Numbered from the stretch's first letter, positions 43,511 through 53,998 are shown. The stretch: 64,000 nucleotides of DNA from Maniola hyperantus (GCF_902806685.2 NC_048562.1:5842249-5906248); one strand, 5' to 3'. The notes: generated by a model not told the origin, from the letters alone. Numbers and translations are program-made.

Positions 43511-43782
43511 GAAATTCCTTGGTTCCTTGGTTCCTTACCTCAGGGGGTAATAACAGCTCTATGTTAATATCACATGGCAATAATTTAGGATTAAAAGCCG
43601 CAGTCACAGATATGCGTTTCTTTCAGAGCGAGTCAGATGTCTAGATCACTTATTACCCCCAACACTAGTTACCCTTCGCCCTGCCCTTTTACCCCTTCTA
43701 CTAGACTTTATCAAGAATTCGCTAGTAAAAATTGTGGTATTTGCTTCAAATATTTGATCGGCGATATTAGTAACTATAGATT
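43511..43782. other. Unclassified stretch
   Basis: No repeat or coding signal recognised. Confidence 0.35.
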
Positions 43783-43880
43783 GAAGGTTAGCCCGCTATC
43801 ATCTTAAACTGCATCATCACTTACCATCAGGTGAGATTGCAGTCAAGGGCTAACTTGTATCTGAATAAAATAAAATAAAG
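43783..43880 (+). mobile_element. SINE family C, 3' end
   Basis: 'ttaccatcaggtgagattg' to the AAAATAAAAT tail. Confidence 0.72.
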
Positions 43881-43881
43881 A

Positions 43882-44190
43882 TGTGATAGCCTAGTGGTTA
43901 GGATGTCCGCCTTCTAATTCTGTCCGGGGGTTCGATCCCGGGCACGCACCTCAACTTTTCGGAGTTATGTGCGTTTTAATTAATTAAATATCACTTGCTT
44001 TAACGGTGAAGGAAAACATCGTGAGGAAACCTGCATGCCTGAGAGTTCTCCATAATGTTCTCAAAGGTGTGTGAAGTCTACCAATCCGCACATGGCCAGG
44101 GTGGTAGACCATGGCCAAAACCCTTCTCACTCTGAGAGGAGATCCGTGCTCTGTAGTGAGCCGGTGATGGGCTGATCATGATGGTGTCAA
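43882..44190 (+). mobile_element. SINE family A, full length
   Basis: A box TAGCCTAGTGG, B box GGTTCGATCCC and the full body to gatcatgatggtg. This is the most complete copy in the window. Confidence 0.87.
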
Positions 44191-44204
44191 ATTTCAATTT
44201 CAGT

Positions 44205-44365
44205 ACAGAAGGGCTGGCTCATTTTTTGCGCAACGGATCAGCCTGGCTGTCCAGCGCGGAAATGCAGCCAGTATTCTTGGCACCATTCCACGCGGACATG
44301 ATTTGTATAGTAATTATATAAGGCTAGCTTTAAGTTTTATTGTAATACTTTCATTTAAAAAAAAA
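44205..44365 (+). pseudogene. C-terminal scrap of a LINE with the WDATCVD domain
   Basis: Codons read RRAGSFFAQRISLAVQRGN then AASILGTIP. This matches the end of the minus-strand copy at 46690, followed by a 3' UTR with a poly(A) tail (44356-44368). Confidence 0.65.
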
Positions 44366-44398
44366 AAATCAGTGTACATAAGGTATATGTTTTTTTAA

Positions 44399-44914
44399 AT
44401 TCAGTTACAAGTTAGCCCTTGACTGCAATTTCACCGGGTGGTAAGTGATGATGCAGTCTAACATAGAAGGGGTATGGCAATTTTTATTAAACCCATGCCC
44501 CTTTGGTTTCTACACGGCATCGTACCGGAACGCTAAATCGCTTGGCTCCCACCAGACCAAACCAGAAATTTAGAAATTTTAAAATACCAAACCCCTGCCA
44601 CAGAATCAGTACCCGTATTATAAATGTGAAAAAGTGTGTTTGTTTGTTGGTTTGTCCTTCAATCACGTCGCAACGGAGCAACGGATTGACGTGATTTTTT
44701 GCATGGGTAAATTTAAAGACCTGGAGAGTGACGTAGGCCTACTTTTTATCCCGGAAAATCAAAGAGTTCCCACGGGATTTTATAAAATTTAAATCCACAC
44801 GTCGCAGGCACAGCTATTATATAATAGTACCTACTTACGTATCCCTGCCAGGAATTGAACCCGGGACCTCCCACTAAGAAGACCGCAGCGCTTACCACTG
44901 CGCCAGGAGGTAAA
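44399..44914 (-). mobile_element. SINE family C split by a Helitron
   Basis: The body 44399-44600 and head 44846-44914 (with 'gcgcttaccactgcgcc') flank a Helitron. Confidence 0.75.
44606..44815 (+). mobile_element. Helitron (H2) in a SINE
   Basis: TCAGTACCCGTATTATAAAT start after A. The 3' end is degraded (gtcgcaggcacagctat). Confidence 0.75.
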
Positions 44915-45043
44915 GGTAGTTGATGACAACAAGTGGGTCAACTCAAAGATGGCGATAGAGAGGCAATGAACTCGGCTAGATAAAAACTCTTAATGCGTCT
45001 ATATGTGCGGCGGATTAACGTGGGCCACGAAACAGACGATTGT

Positions 45044-45560
45044 ATTCAAAGTCAAAGTCAAATAATTTATTCAAAATCAGTACCCTTATTATAAATGCGA
45101 AAGCGTGTTTATTTGTTGGTTTGTCCTTCAATCACATCGCAACGGTGCAACGGATTGCCGTGATTTTTTGCACGGGTATAGATAAAGACCTGGAGAGTGA
45201 CATAGGCTACTTTTCATCCCGGAAAATCAAAGAGTTCCCACAGGATTTAAAAAAAAGCTAATTCCACGCGGACTAAGTCGCGGGCATCAGCTAGTAGGTA
45301 ATAAATTACTCTTTTCGATTGTCAGTTGTTGAATTTGTAAGATAAAGTGGTGATAATTATTGCGCCAACTTAAAACTAAAGCTACGAGGGTTCCATACGC
45401 GCCCAGGTCTGAGAAGAGCCCACAACAAACTCAGCCGGGTATTCTTTTTATTATCGCCACTTCACAAAATCATAAATTAAACTTATTAGAACTATCACAA
45501 AGCCGTTAAACAACTCATTCCCAAGCTTGCTTATCATTTAAATAATCCTTTACATTGTAA
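45044..45560 (-). mobile_element. LINE J1 3' end carrying a Helitron
   Basis: On the minus strand, C-terminal codons (WE stop, near 45510) and a 3' UTR run to a tail of TTTGAC units at 45048. A Helitron sits 30 bp from the tail. The same junction is found at 55.8 kb. Confidence 0.78.
45077..45294 (+). mobile_element. Helitron (H2) in the J1 tail
   Basis: TCAGTACCCTTATTATAAAT start after A, full hairpin, CTAG at 45291-45294 before T. Confidence 0.85.
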
Positions 45561-45596
45561 TAGGATAATTAAAATAATATTAAAATATACTACATA

Positions 45597-45734
45597 GCGG
45601 AAATATCTGCGCACCTCGCTGGAATACGCTTCCCCTCGCGCTTACCCGCAACTCGCCCGTTTTCGTCTATCCAGTACCGATACCAACACGAGCGTTGCAT
45701 GACCTCACTAAGCCAGGTTCGCAGATATTTCCGC
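45597..45734. mobile_element. 138-bp MITE
   Basis: 15-bp perfect terminal inverted repeats GCGGAAATATCTGCG (45597-45611 and 45720-45734). GC-rich core, no open frame, no second copy seen. Confidence 0.6.
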
Positions 45735-45798
45735 CGGCTTATACAGCGAGTTTTATTTGCTCGAATAAAGGTACAAAAAAATGCAATTTATAACATAA

Positions 45799-46012
45799 CT
45801 AGGTGATGCCCAAGCCTTTATCCGCGTAAGTTTCGGTTTTCAAAAATCCTGTGGGAACTCATTGATTTTCCGGGATATTTCCTATGTCCTTCCCCGGGAT
45901 GCAAGCTATCTCTGTACCAAAAAATTTCATCAAAATCGGTGAAAAGCTAGCAGACAGACAGACAGTCAGACGGACAGACAGACAGACACACTTTCGCATT
46001 TACAATATTAGT
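45799..46012 (-). mobile_element. Helitron (H1 type)
   Basis: CTAG at 45799; (GACA)n and ...tttacaatattagtat at the 5' end. Confidence 0.75.
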
Positions 46013-46017
46013 ATATT

Positions 46018-46335
46018 TTTTTTTATTCAGATACAAGTTAGCCCTTGACTGCAATCTCACCTGATGGTAAGTGATGATGCAGTCTAACCTGGAAGGGGTA
46101 TGGCAGTTTTTATTAAACCCATACCTCTTTGGTTTCTACACGGAATCGTACCGGAACGCTAAATCGCTTGGTGGCACGGCTTTGCCGGTAGGGTGGTAAC
46201 TAGCCACGGCCGAAGCCTCCCACCAGACCAGACCAGAAATTTAGAAATTATAAAATTCCAAACCCCTGCCAGGAATCGAACCCGGGACCTCCCACTAATA
46301 AGACCACAGCGCTCACTACTGCGCCAGGGAGGTCG
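46018..46335 (-). mobile_element. SINE family C, full length
   Basis: Antisense, with poly(A) complement at 46017-46025, B box complement near 46274 and head to 46335. Confidence 0.85.
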
Positions 46336-46689
46336 TCGAAGTATGGATGAATTAAGATTTAAAATAATATCGCTGGTTTCGTGGCAGGCCCTCGAACAGG
46401 TTGTCGGTAGGTAGTCTACCGTTAACCGATATTTTATACCTACTTCAATATTTCAATACTCGATAGCTACTCCAACTTCCTGCCAGGCTTTACGCCGGCT
46501 CCACACGTTGGCCCCAACGCTGGCCCCAACACTGCTCACCCAAACGTGTGGATCGGGAAATTAGCACTGGCCCCAACGTTGGCAAAGCTAACAGAATAGA
46601 ATTTATTTAACTAAATTTAAATACAAATTTATTAAATAAACTATTAATAAACTTAAATCTAAAAAAACAACATTAAATTAAAACTAAAA

Positions 46690-47155
46690 TAAATTAAATT
46701 AAATCTAAAACCTCATCGAGACCACCGCAGCGAGGCATTGTACCCAAGATGCTGGCAGCATTACCCCTTTGGATGGCCAAACTAATTCTTTGACCAAGGT
46801 AGCTGCCAGCTCTCGGGTCCCCGGTTGACTCGATAACTCTTTTCGCAATTTCTTCAAAAAGAGCTCGAGCCCCCGGGCCCCACGGCCCCAAGGTCTCCTC
46901 ACCAAAAGGCACGAATACGAAGCTCCCATCGAGGTTTTCATATTTGCGCCTCTTGGCCTGTTCGGCGCTGATGGCCGCTGCACCCGCCATAGAGAAGGTC
47001 GCCTGAATGTGGGATGCAGGTAAAGTGTCTACACAAGTTGCATCCCAAACAAGCGACCTGCCCATCTTCCACGGTACGAGCGTCATACCATCAGGTCTCT
47101 TGCCATCGCTACGTGCCAAACCAATAGGTTCTAGTACAGCTGGCACATGGGCGGT
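46690..47155 (-). pseudogene. LINE C-terminal domain (PDG...WDATCVD)
   Basis: Minus-strand frame from the 47150 region to the stop at 46694. Motifs in order are GKRPDGMTLVPW, SLVWDATCVDT, KRRKYENLDGSFVFVPF, ETLGPWG, GDPRAGSYLGQRISLAIQ and NAASILG. The same series recurs at 50941 and, at its end, at 44205. I take it as the C-terminal part of a LINE ORF. The PD...D spacing could mark a restriction-like nuclease, but this is not established. A 3' UTR rich in TTAAAT follows to about 46595. The N-terminal part is replaced at 47158 by a J2 tail. Confidence 0.65.
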
Positions 47156-47157
47156 GA

Positions 47158-47445
47158 ATAGAATATAATAGAATATATTTTTATTCAAATAAACTTTTAC
47201 AAGTGCTTTTGAATCGTCAACTAGTTTAATTTACCACTGGTTCGGAATGCTGTTCCTACCGGGAAGAACCAGCAAGAAACTCGGCGGTTGCTCTTTTCAA
47301 GTGATCAATTTACAATATTATTATACCATACAAGCAATTGCAGCCCCGTGCATTGCTGGAGCGAGTCAAATCCAAGCTTTCTTATCATTTACATAGTCTT
47401 CGACTGTATAATAATATGCTTTTTTTAAGAGCATACTAGTTTTTC
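47158..47445 (-). mobile_element. LINE J2 3' end (ATTCT tail)
   Basis: TAGAATATAATAGAATAT at its plus-strand start is the tail complement. The body follows, with 'ttcgactgtataataatatgc' from the C-terminal codons. Confidence 0.75.
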
Positions 47446-47449
47446 GATC

Positions 47450-47723
47450 GACACGGTGGGTGCGGGAGCTTTGGCGACGAGAGGCACCATGTGCTGTGGG
47501 AGTGTCCCCTTTATGAGGACTTGCAGGTGACGTTAGATGGGATCGTACGCGGAGAAGCGGGGCCGGTCTTTACGGACCTCGTCTCATCGGCGGGGAACTA
47601 CAACCGGCTACGGGAATTCGCGCACCATTGGCATAAGAGGCGAAGCAACTCGGAACGTACAGGTGCCAGGCCGGCACCACGGAGGAGCAGTAGCGGAGAT
47701 CTCAGCTGTGCTAGTGACGTCTA
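47450..47723 (+). pseudogene. R1-like LINE C-terminus with zinc knuckle
   Basis: Codons read HHVLWECPLYED, AGPVFTDLVS, NYNRLREFAHHWH and stop at 47722. A GGCGD-type start plus HVLWECP fits the C-terminal CCHC region of R1/TRAS-like LINEs (C...H..L..CP). A GC-rich 3' UTR runs to about 47860. It is markedly GC-richer than its surroundings. Confidence 0.65.
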
Positions 47724-48084
47724 GCCCCCAAGGGGAGAGAGTGGGCATAAGGGACAAGGAAGAGACAAAATAATTTGTAGGGAGTCAAGGCGCCCCTGGA
47801 AAACGCCAAGAGCAAGTACCGAGCGGGCGCCCTCCCGCGATTCGGCAGGTTGGTGGGGCCATGGGAGGCCACACGTTGGGCGAGCAGTGTTGGGGCCAGC
47901 GTTTGGGCCAACGTGTGGAGCCGGCGTTACGCTCTTTGCTTACCATAGGTACTTACCTGCCTCGTTGGTTGGTTGGTTACCATGGTCGATTGTGTGTTCG
48001 ATTCTGCGGTCGGGCCAAAAATAGTTTGGAGTTTTCTGATGATAAATTCTCTGTGGATATTTATAGTACACGACAGGTTCTTTT

Positions 48085-48408
48085 AGGGTCCCGTACCTCA
48101 AAAGGAAAAACGAAACCTTTATACTTATACCACTTTTTTTTTTTTTTTTATTATAAAAGAATATTAGCCATGTTAAATGACTAATATTCCCCTTTCCTCT
48201 CCAACTAAGCGTCAGGCTTGTGCTAGGAGTAGGTACGACAATAGTGCAACGGGCGGGGTTTGAACCGTCGACCTTTCGGTTTTCAGTCCACTCCTATACC
48301 GGTTGAGCTATTGAGGCTTGTTTTCTGTCTGTCGGTCTGTCAAGAAACCTACAGGGTACTTCCCGTTGACCTAGAATCATGAAATTCGGCAGGTACGTAG
48401 GTCTTACT
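48085..48408 (-). repeat. R-family repeat split by a SINE
   Basis: 48085-48130 and 48320-48408 are parts of one R element (hairpin end, then CTGT tract and 'cctacagggtacttccc'). Confidence 0.75.
48131..48319 (-). mobile_element. SINE family B in an R repeat
   Basis: Antisense full-length copy with a T run at 48131-48148. B box complement and head are intact. Confidence 0.85.
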
Positions 48409-48544
48409 TAGGATTAGGATTTAGCGTTTCGGCACCTACGATGCCGTGTACGGTGTACCATAAAGGTAAGGATTTAATACACACATAAGGTAGGTAAGGT
48501 ACCTTACAAATAAGGTAGGATCTATTAGACACAGATACGTATAT

Positions 48545-48615
48545 TAGACTACATCATTACTTACCACCAAGTGAGATCGCAGTTAAGGGCTAACTTGTCA
48601 ACGAATAAAAGGTAC
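48545..48615 (+). mobile_element. SINE family C, 3' end
   Basis: 'ttaccaccaagtgagatcg' to 'aacttgtcaacgaataaaa'. The stretch 48409-48544 contains only short direct repeats of taaggtaggta. Confidence 0.6.
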
Positions 48616-48736
48616 TTATTTGACTATTTTATTATTCTAAACACAAACTTAATAAGAATTGAATATTATAGAAAATTCGAATTAATTTTACTGTCTACTA
48701 ATGAACAAAAAATATACATAACTTAGTAAACACGAT

Positions 48737-48875
48737 CAAAGTGCGAGTCAGACTCGCGCACCGAGGGTTCCGTACTCGGGTATTTTTTCGACATTTTGCA
48801 CGATAAATGAAAAACTATTATGCATTAAAATAAATAAAAATCTGTTTTAGAATATACAGGTAAAGCCTTTTCTAC
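48737..48875 (+). repeat. R-family repeat, 5' part
   Basis: 'aagtgcgagtcagactcgc' to 'tacaggtaaagcc', then truncated. Confidence 0.72.
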
Positions 48876-49056
48876 CCCCAAAGGGGTTAAATGGGGGTTG
48901 AAAGTCTGTATGACAGTCCGTTTTTTTCCATCTAATTTTATTCAAGAGAATTGTTTCGTGTTTCAGCATTTTAGAAAATTCCACCCTCGCACCAATTTTC
49001 AAAAATTACACTCGACCTAGAGGTTCTTAACAGCTCTTTTGAGACACAACATGCAA

Positions 49057-49098
49057 ACAAAACGGATAGACGGACATCTGTCCGTCTATCCGTTTTGT
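49057..49098. repeat. Perfect palindrome, 20-bp arms
   Basis: ACAAAACGGATAGACGGACA and its exact complement, separated by 2 nt. Confidence 0.95.
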
Positions 49099-49100
49099 CT

Positions 49101-49178
49101 AGATCTAACTAAATAAAAACTAATTAAAAGTTTATTCAGATGAATAAACTTTTAATTAGTTTTTATTTAGTTAGATCT
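49101..49178. repeat. Perfect palindrome, 38-bp arms
   Basis: Arms 49101-49138 and 49141-49178 are exact reverse complements with a 2-nt centre (GA). It starts AGATCTAACTAAATAAAAAC and lies 2 bp after the previous palindrome. Confidence 0.95.
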
Positions 49179-49263
49179 TACGAACCAAACTTTTATAGAA
49201 ACCTCTTTTCTTTTTCTTTAGAAACGTTTTTCTAAATGCATTCCCATGTTTTTTTCTAAATTC

Positions 49264-49506
49264 CCAAGTTTTTTTTACTATTTGGTTACAAGTTAGCCCT
49301 TGATTGCTATCTCACTTGGTGGTAAGTGATGATGCAGTCTAAGATGAAAGCGGGCTAACTTGGAAGGGGTATGGCAGTTTTTTAAAAACCTACACTCCTT
49401 TGGTTTCTACACGGCATTGCATCGTACCGGAACGCTAAATCGCTTGGCAGCACAGTTTTCCCGGTAGGGTGGTAACTAGCCACGGCCGAAGCCTCCCACC
49501 AGACAA
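49264..49506 (-). mobile_element. SINE family C, 3' two-thirds
   Basis: Antisense, tail at 49269. The head is missing beyond 'cccaccagac'. Confidence 0.75.
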
Positions 49507-49756
49507 AACTAAAAAACTACTGTACTAGCAGTTAAACAGACAGCCGGACTGGACCAAACTAAGCATAAAGGTTCCTTGTTTTGCCACGGAACCCTAAAAA
49601 ACCATTAAAACTATAAATCGCTATTTAAACACAGAGTCCATCGCTCCGTGTGTCTGTTTGTCCATTTAAATGTTTGTCTTAAACTTGAACAGTTCGTGTT
49701 TATTATGCAATCTCCACTAACGGTGCGTTAGGCAATACCTACCGCATACCGAGATC

Positions 49757-50166
49757 TTAAACCGGCCAAGTGCGAGTCAGGCTCGCGCACCGAGGGTTCC
49801 GTACTACAGTCGTAATTTTTCGACATTTTGCACGATAATTCAAAAACTACGATGCATAAAAATAAAATAAAAAATTAGAATGCACAGATGAAGACACTTG
49901 ATATAGTTATCTTACTTCGAAAATAGAAAATTCTAATTATTAGTTCATGACCACAATTTAATTTTTTTTGTGTGATGTAACCACAAATTCACGGTTTTCA
50001 GATTTTCCCCCTAATGTCTGCTATAAGATCTACCTACCTGCCAAAAATCATGATGCTAGGTCAACGAGAAGTACCCTGTAGGTTTCTTGACAGACCGACA
50101 GACAGACAGAGTCAGACAGTGATCCTATAAGGGTTCCGTTTTTCCTTTTGAGGTACGGAACCCTAA
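49757..50166 (+). repeat. R-family repeat, full length
   Basis: AAACCGGCCAAGTGCG start, terminal hairpin 50129-50162 and TAAAAT after it. Confidence 0.84.
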
Positions 50167-50207
50167 AATTTATATGGTATATTTTTATGACTATTCTTAA
50201 TGACAGC

Positions 50208-50400
50208 TGTGATAGCCTAGTGGTTAGGACGTCCGCCTTATAATTGGAGGTCGGGGGTTCGATCTCGGGCCGTCTCGCGTCGGTTCTGCGACAGACATGA
50301 CCTGCCCATTGCCACTTCAGCTTGCTAATCCGATGAGCTTTGTCGGTCACTTTTGTTCTTCTGCGAATTTTTATTTTTCTCCATAGCGCGCTGAGCCAGG
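50208..50400. mobile_element. SINE A head fused to an RTE fragment
   Basis: 50208-50265 is a plus-strand SINE A head with both boxes. At 50266 the text switches to antisense RTE-like coding (minus strand: KLKWQWAGHVCRR, a conserved RTE C-terminal stretch). Confidence 0.72.
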
Positions 50401-50404
50401 GACG

Positions 50405-50770
50405 TCATCAAACTCAAACTCAAATTATTTATTCAGGATTGGTAAAATTTTACGCTTCCTGATTGTCAAAAATTATTATTTGTAAGATGATATGATATAG
50501 TGGTGATAATTAATATGTACTTAAAACTAAAGCTACGAGGGTTCCAAACGCGCCCAGGTCTAAGAAGAGCCCACAACAAACTCAGCCGGGTATTCTTTTT
50601 ATTATCACCACTTTACAAAATCACTTACTTATTAGAACACAAAGCCGTTAAGCAACTCATTCCCAAGCTTTCTTATCATTCAAATAATCCTTTACATTGT
50701 AATTAGGATTTTTCAATAAGTTTACGTTTTATGAAAACTTTGAACTCGAGAGACATCGAAATATTATAAT
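50405..50770 (-). pseudogene. LINE J1 C-terminus and 3' UTR
   Basis: Minus-strand codons YNVKDYLNDKKAWE stop at about 50657, one frame off from the preceding FIKRKLI stretch (frameshift). The tail consists of TTTGAG units at 50407-50424. This confirms J1 as a Jockey-like LINE. Confidence 0.75.
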
Positions 50771-50940
50771 TATTAGTTAATTAATTATTCATAAACGGAT
50801 ACGGCTAATGTGTGTGAATAACACATAAACAGTTAAGTATATTAACAAAACAAAACTTGTGGAAGGAACATGTTATGTATTTAGATTTATTTGAGAGGAA
50901 TAACTCCTCAAACTAGGTAGGTACATTCCATTCCTTCGCT

Positions 50941-51290
50941 CATTGAGCCGGCAGGGATTAGTCGGGATGATGGCAAGAGACCTGATGGATTGACGCTGGT
51001 TCCCTGGGAACGGGGACGGGCGCTAATGTGGGACGCAACTTGCGTTGACACATTGGCCCCGTGTCATATCAGGGAGACAGCATCAAGACCGGGAGCCGCA
51101 GCAGAAACAGCTGAAAATGGCAAACGGCGCAAATATGCCTGTTATATCGAGAGTTACATTTTTGTTCCGTTTGCGTGGAGACCCTGGGGTCATGGAGTTT
51201 TAGTGCAAAAAAAAATACATTACATATCCCCGCGATTAATAGCCTCATCGGACGACAGAAGGGCTGGCTCATATTTTGCGCAATATTTTA
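50941..51290 (+). pseudogene. LINE C-terminal domain (PDG...WDATCVD), second copy
   Basis: GKRPDGLTLVPWERGRALMW, then DATCVDTLA and KRRKYACYIESYIFVPFA in one frame, then a frameshift near 51190, then DRRAGSYFAQ. About 60-65 percent similar by eye to the copy at 46690 with the same motif order. It is cut off where repeat T starts. Confidence 0.68.
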
Positions 51291-51965
51291 TTTTAAGCTT
51301 TTTAGTGTAAGTAGTCATTGCTTGTTACCTAAAATATCAATTCACCGGCAAAACTTTCCAAATCCACACGGCTTAGGAGTTCAGTACCTTGCAGCATCAG
51401 GATTGAGGAGTTAGGATCCGAAGTTTAATGGTGTAGTCTATGCTTGGCACCAAAAATAATATTGCATCATCCTCAATTCCTGAATCACTATAGTTTAGGA
51501 GTGCTGTACCCTACATCATCAGGTTTGAGGAGTTGGGATTTGGAATCCAAGCATAAAGTCGTTGCTTGGTACTTACACCATTAATTCACTATGAACACTT
51601 CCTGAATCTTGATAACTTAGACGGACAGTAACCCTGCAGCATCCAACAAATTCCTAAAAGGCCGGCAACGCATCGGCGGCTCCCCTGGTGCTGTAAATGT
51701 TCACGAGTGGCGGTAATCACTTAACATCAGGTGACCCGCCTGCTCGTTTGCTCGCTATCTCTATTCAAAAAAAAAGGATTGAGGAGTTGGATTCAGAAAT
51801 TTTTATGGGACCACCACCGAAACATCCTCAGTTGATTAAAAAAAAATTGCAAATCGGTCCAGAAACCTGGAAAAAATCGATGTAGGTACATAGGTACATA
51901 ATAATAAGAAAGTCGAAAAAAAAACGGGGCGAATTGAGAACAACCTCCTTTTTGGAAGTCGGTTA
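51290..51965 (+). repeat. Repeat T, copy 2, split by a retroposon
   Basis: Colinear with 36138-36660, starting attttattttaagctttt and ending aagtcggtta. It is interrupted at 51643 by retroposon S. Confidence 0.78.
51643..51776 (+). mobile_element. Retroposon S with poly(A)
   Basis: Inserted inside the gcagcatc|ggattgagg motif of repeat T. It ends in AAAAAAAAA at 51767-51775. Confidence 0.75.
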
Positions 51966-52424
51966 CAAATAGAATAAAATATCAAATTAAGAGTACAACA
52001 TTAATTTAGTACTCATAAATAAGTTATTTCTCTTATTTTAGTTAAGCTTGGAGATTGTCTAAGTACAACAGAATTGGCCACAATATAGGTATCATAAGAT
52101 GCATTTGCTCCAAAAATAACTTTAAGTAGAGTGACTACTTTACTTAGGTATTCAAACGTATTTAATTTGTAAACCTGTTAGGGGAAGGTCAAAAGCATTC
52201 TGGAGATCTGCCAATTAAGCCACAGACCCATCGAAAAACTTAGAAACCAAGTTGTTCATAAAAGTGAAGCATTTATTTGGATACAAGTGTAATAAGCACC
52301 TAAGTAATTAAAACTCTAAATACTAATTAAAACAATCAATCAGCCTGTTTGCGTCCACTGCTGGACAAATGTCAGAGCGAACTGCCACTCAGTACACTCA
52401 TTCAAATACAGAGTGAAGCAGTAT
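51966..52424. other. Mostly unclassified
   Basis: 52030-52082 is a remnant of the hairpin MITE at 30481. 52328-52372 is an RTE 3' scrap (cctgtttgcgtccactgctg). The rest shows nothing. Confidence 0.4.
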
Positions 52425-52915
52425 TAATAATAATAATAATAAATCTTTATTTTCAGATATAAATCCAGCAAGTTATACATTATACATTATAATAAAATAC
52501 CTACTATATAAAGAAATTAAATTAAAATTAAAATTAAAATAACTAAAATATTGTTTGAAGTTCAAGAAGTAGAAGTAAAATCTTACTTCTATTAGTATTA
52601 CCTATCATTAATATAGAGTATTTTATATATTATATGTATTTATATTTTTCATATATTATGTATATAATTATTTATGATAAGTATTATTATTGTATATAAG
52701 TTGATTTGGGTATTTATTATAAGATATTTATGTAGTTTATTAGATTCTAGTACCGTAGACCTATTCCACTTCTTGATACGCCTTACTCACAACCTTGAAT
52801 GGGAAGCTGGAAGAAATCTCTGTTTAGAGATAAGCATTTCCGATGTAACTTAATTTATTATTACTTTGTAACTACAATTTTTTGTAAATGAATAATAAAA
52901 AAAATAAAAAAATAG
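52425..52915. mobile_element. LINE 3' UTR pieces
   Basis: 52425-52560 opens with TAATAA repeats and reads as a minus-strand 3' UTR. 52785-52915 is a plus-strand 3' end (ggaagaaatctctgtttag, AATAATAAAAAAAATAAAA tail). An AT-rich part lies between them. Confidence 0.5.
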
Positions 52916-53218
52916 GCACACACGATCCCCTGCCTTCCTCATCCACCCACTTCCCGCTACCTTCTTAAGGTCGTCAGTCCAGCGGGTTGGAGGTCGTCCC
53001 ACACTGCGCTTGGCGATACGCGGTCTCTACTCCAGAACACGTCTGCCCCAGCGGCCATCGGTTCTGCGGCAGACGTGGCCTGCCCACTGCCACTTCAGCT
53101 GGCTAATTCTTTGAGCTATGTCGGTCACTCTGGTTCTCCTACGGATTTCCTCGTTACAGATTTTGTTTCTCAGAGAGATACCCAACATAGCCCGCTCCAT
53201 AGCTCGCTGAGCGACTTT
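52916..53218 (-). pseudogene. RTE-like LINE ORF, C-terminal part
   Basis: Minus-strand codons from 53218 read RAMERAMLGISLRNKI, EEIRRRTRVTDIAQRI, QLKWQWAGHVCRRTDGRW, VLEWRPRIAKRS, VGRPPTRWTDDLKKVAGS and WMRKAGDR. This is the conserved C-terminus of RTE-like reverse transcriptases in Lepidoptera. It is the longest of seven RTE fragments here, all in the minus orientation. Confidence 0.82.
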
Positions 53219-53600
53219 AAAATTATTATTATTGTAGGTTGGTATAGATATTTAGTATAACTAGATATAGAAATAAGTAAAAGTAACCAAGTGAAAGTAG
53301 ATAAAACGAGGAAAACTCTGCAAATATTCCAAAAGAGTAGGTACTGGAAAATTCCAGGAAAAGTTGCAATTCCTAATAGATAAATTCCATTAAAGGACAC
53401 ATAACTGTAAGAGAAGTTATTAGTTTATGATATAAACAAAATTGTAGTAGAAAATTACAGTGTAGGAACCAGTTACATTATACCTGGGTAATTTGTACTT
53501 AATTCAAATTTCTTTATTGTGAATAAACAGTACAGGTGGTACAAATCACATAGAATTACCACTTTGTGTTTTTTTTCAAAATGGTGCCCATCTACATATT
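53219..53600. other. Unclassified AT-rich stretch
   Basis: Possible LINE tail at 53498-53545 (aatttctttattgtgaat). No coding exon. Confidence 0.35.
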
Positions 53601-53603
53601 ATA

Positions 53604-53813
53604 TCTATAAAAGGAAAAGGTGACTGACTGACTGATCTATCAACACATCGCTCAAATTACTGGACGGATCGGACTGAAATTTGATATCTAGATAGCTATT
53701 ATGACGTAGACATCCGCTAAGAAAGGATATTTGAAAATTCAACCCCTAAGAGCGTAAAATAAGAGTTTAAAATTTGTGTAGTCTATGCAGACTAAGTCGT
53801 GGGGATCAGCTAG
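53604..53813 (+). mobile_element. Helitron (H3 type)
   Basis: TCTATAAAAGGAAAAGGTGA start and CTAG at 53810-53813 before T. The hairpin is diverged. Confidence 0.78.
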
Positions 53814-53829
53814 TTGTTATTATAATTTA

Positions 53830-53998
53830 TTATTATGCCGCCATGGCAATAGAAATACACAATATGTAAAACCTTTAAGTCTTAATTACGGTTCATAAAA
53901 TACAGCTCGCTGACAGACTGACAGACGGATGACCGGACGGACGGACAGGCTTAGTAATAAGGTCAAGTTGATACTCTTCAAGTACGGCACTCTAAAAA
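53830..53998 (+). repeat. R-family variant
   Basis: 'attacggttcataaaatac', a GGAC tract and a decayed hairpin end (tacggcactctaaaaag). The same variant lies reversed at 59586. Confidence 0.6.

Larger units (their letters stand above)
46493..47926. mobile_element. TTA-flanked TIR element holding LINE pieces
   Basis: Terminal inverted repeats of about 60 bp start CGCCGGCTCCACACGTTGG at both ends, with only a few differences. An exact 3-bp duplication TTA lies outside (46490-46492 and 47927-47929). A TWA target suggests PIF/Harbinger. Inside are a minus-strand LINE C-terminus, a J2 3' end and a plus-strand R1-like C-terminus, but no transposase. Whether the pieces were captured or inserted later cannot be told from one copy. 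Confidence 0.75.

Noticed and set aside
47861..48184. 107-codon plus-strand frame
   Set aside because: It starts in the right terminal repeat of the TIR element and ends in an R repeat and SINE tail.
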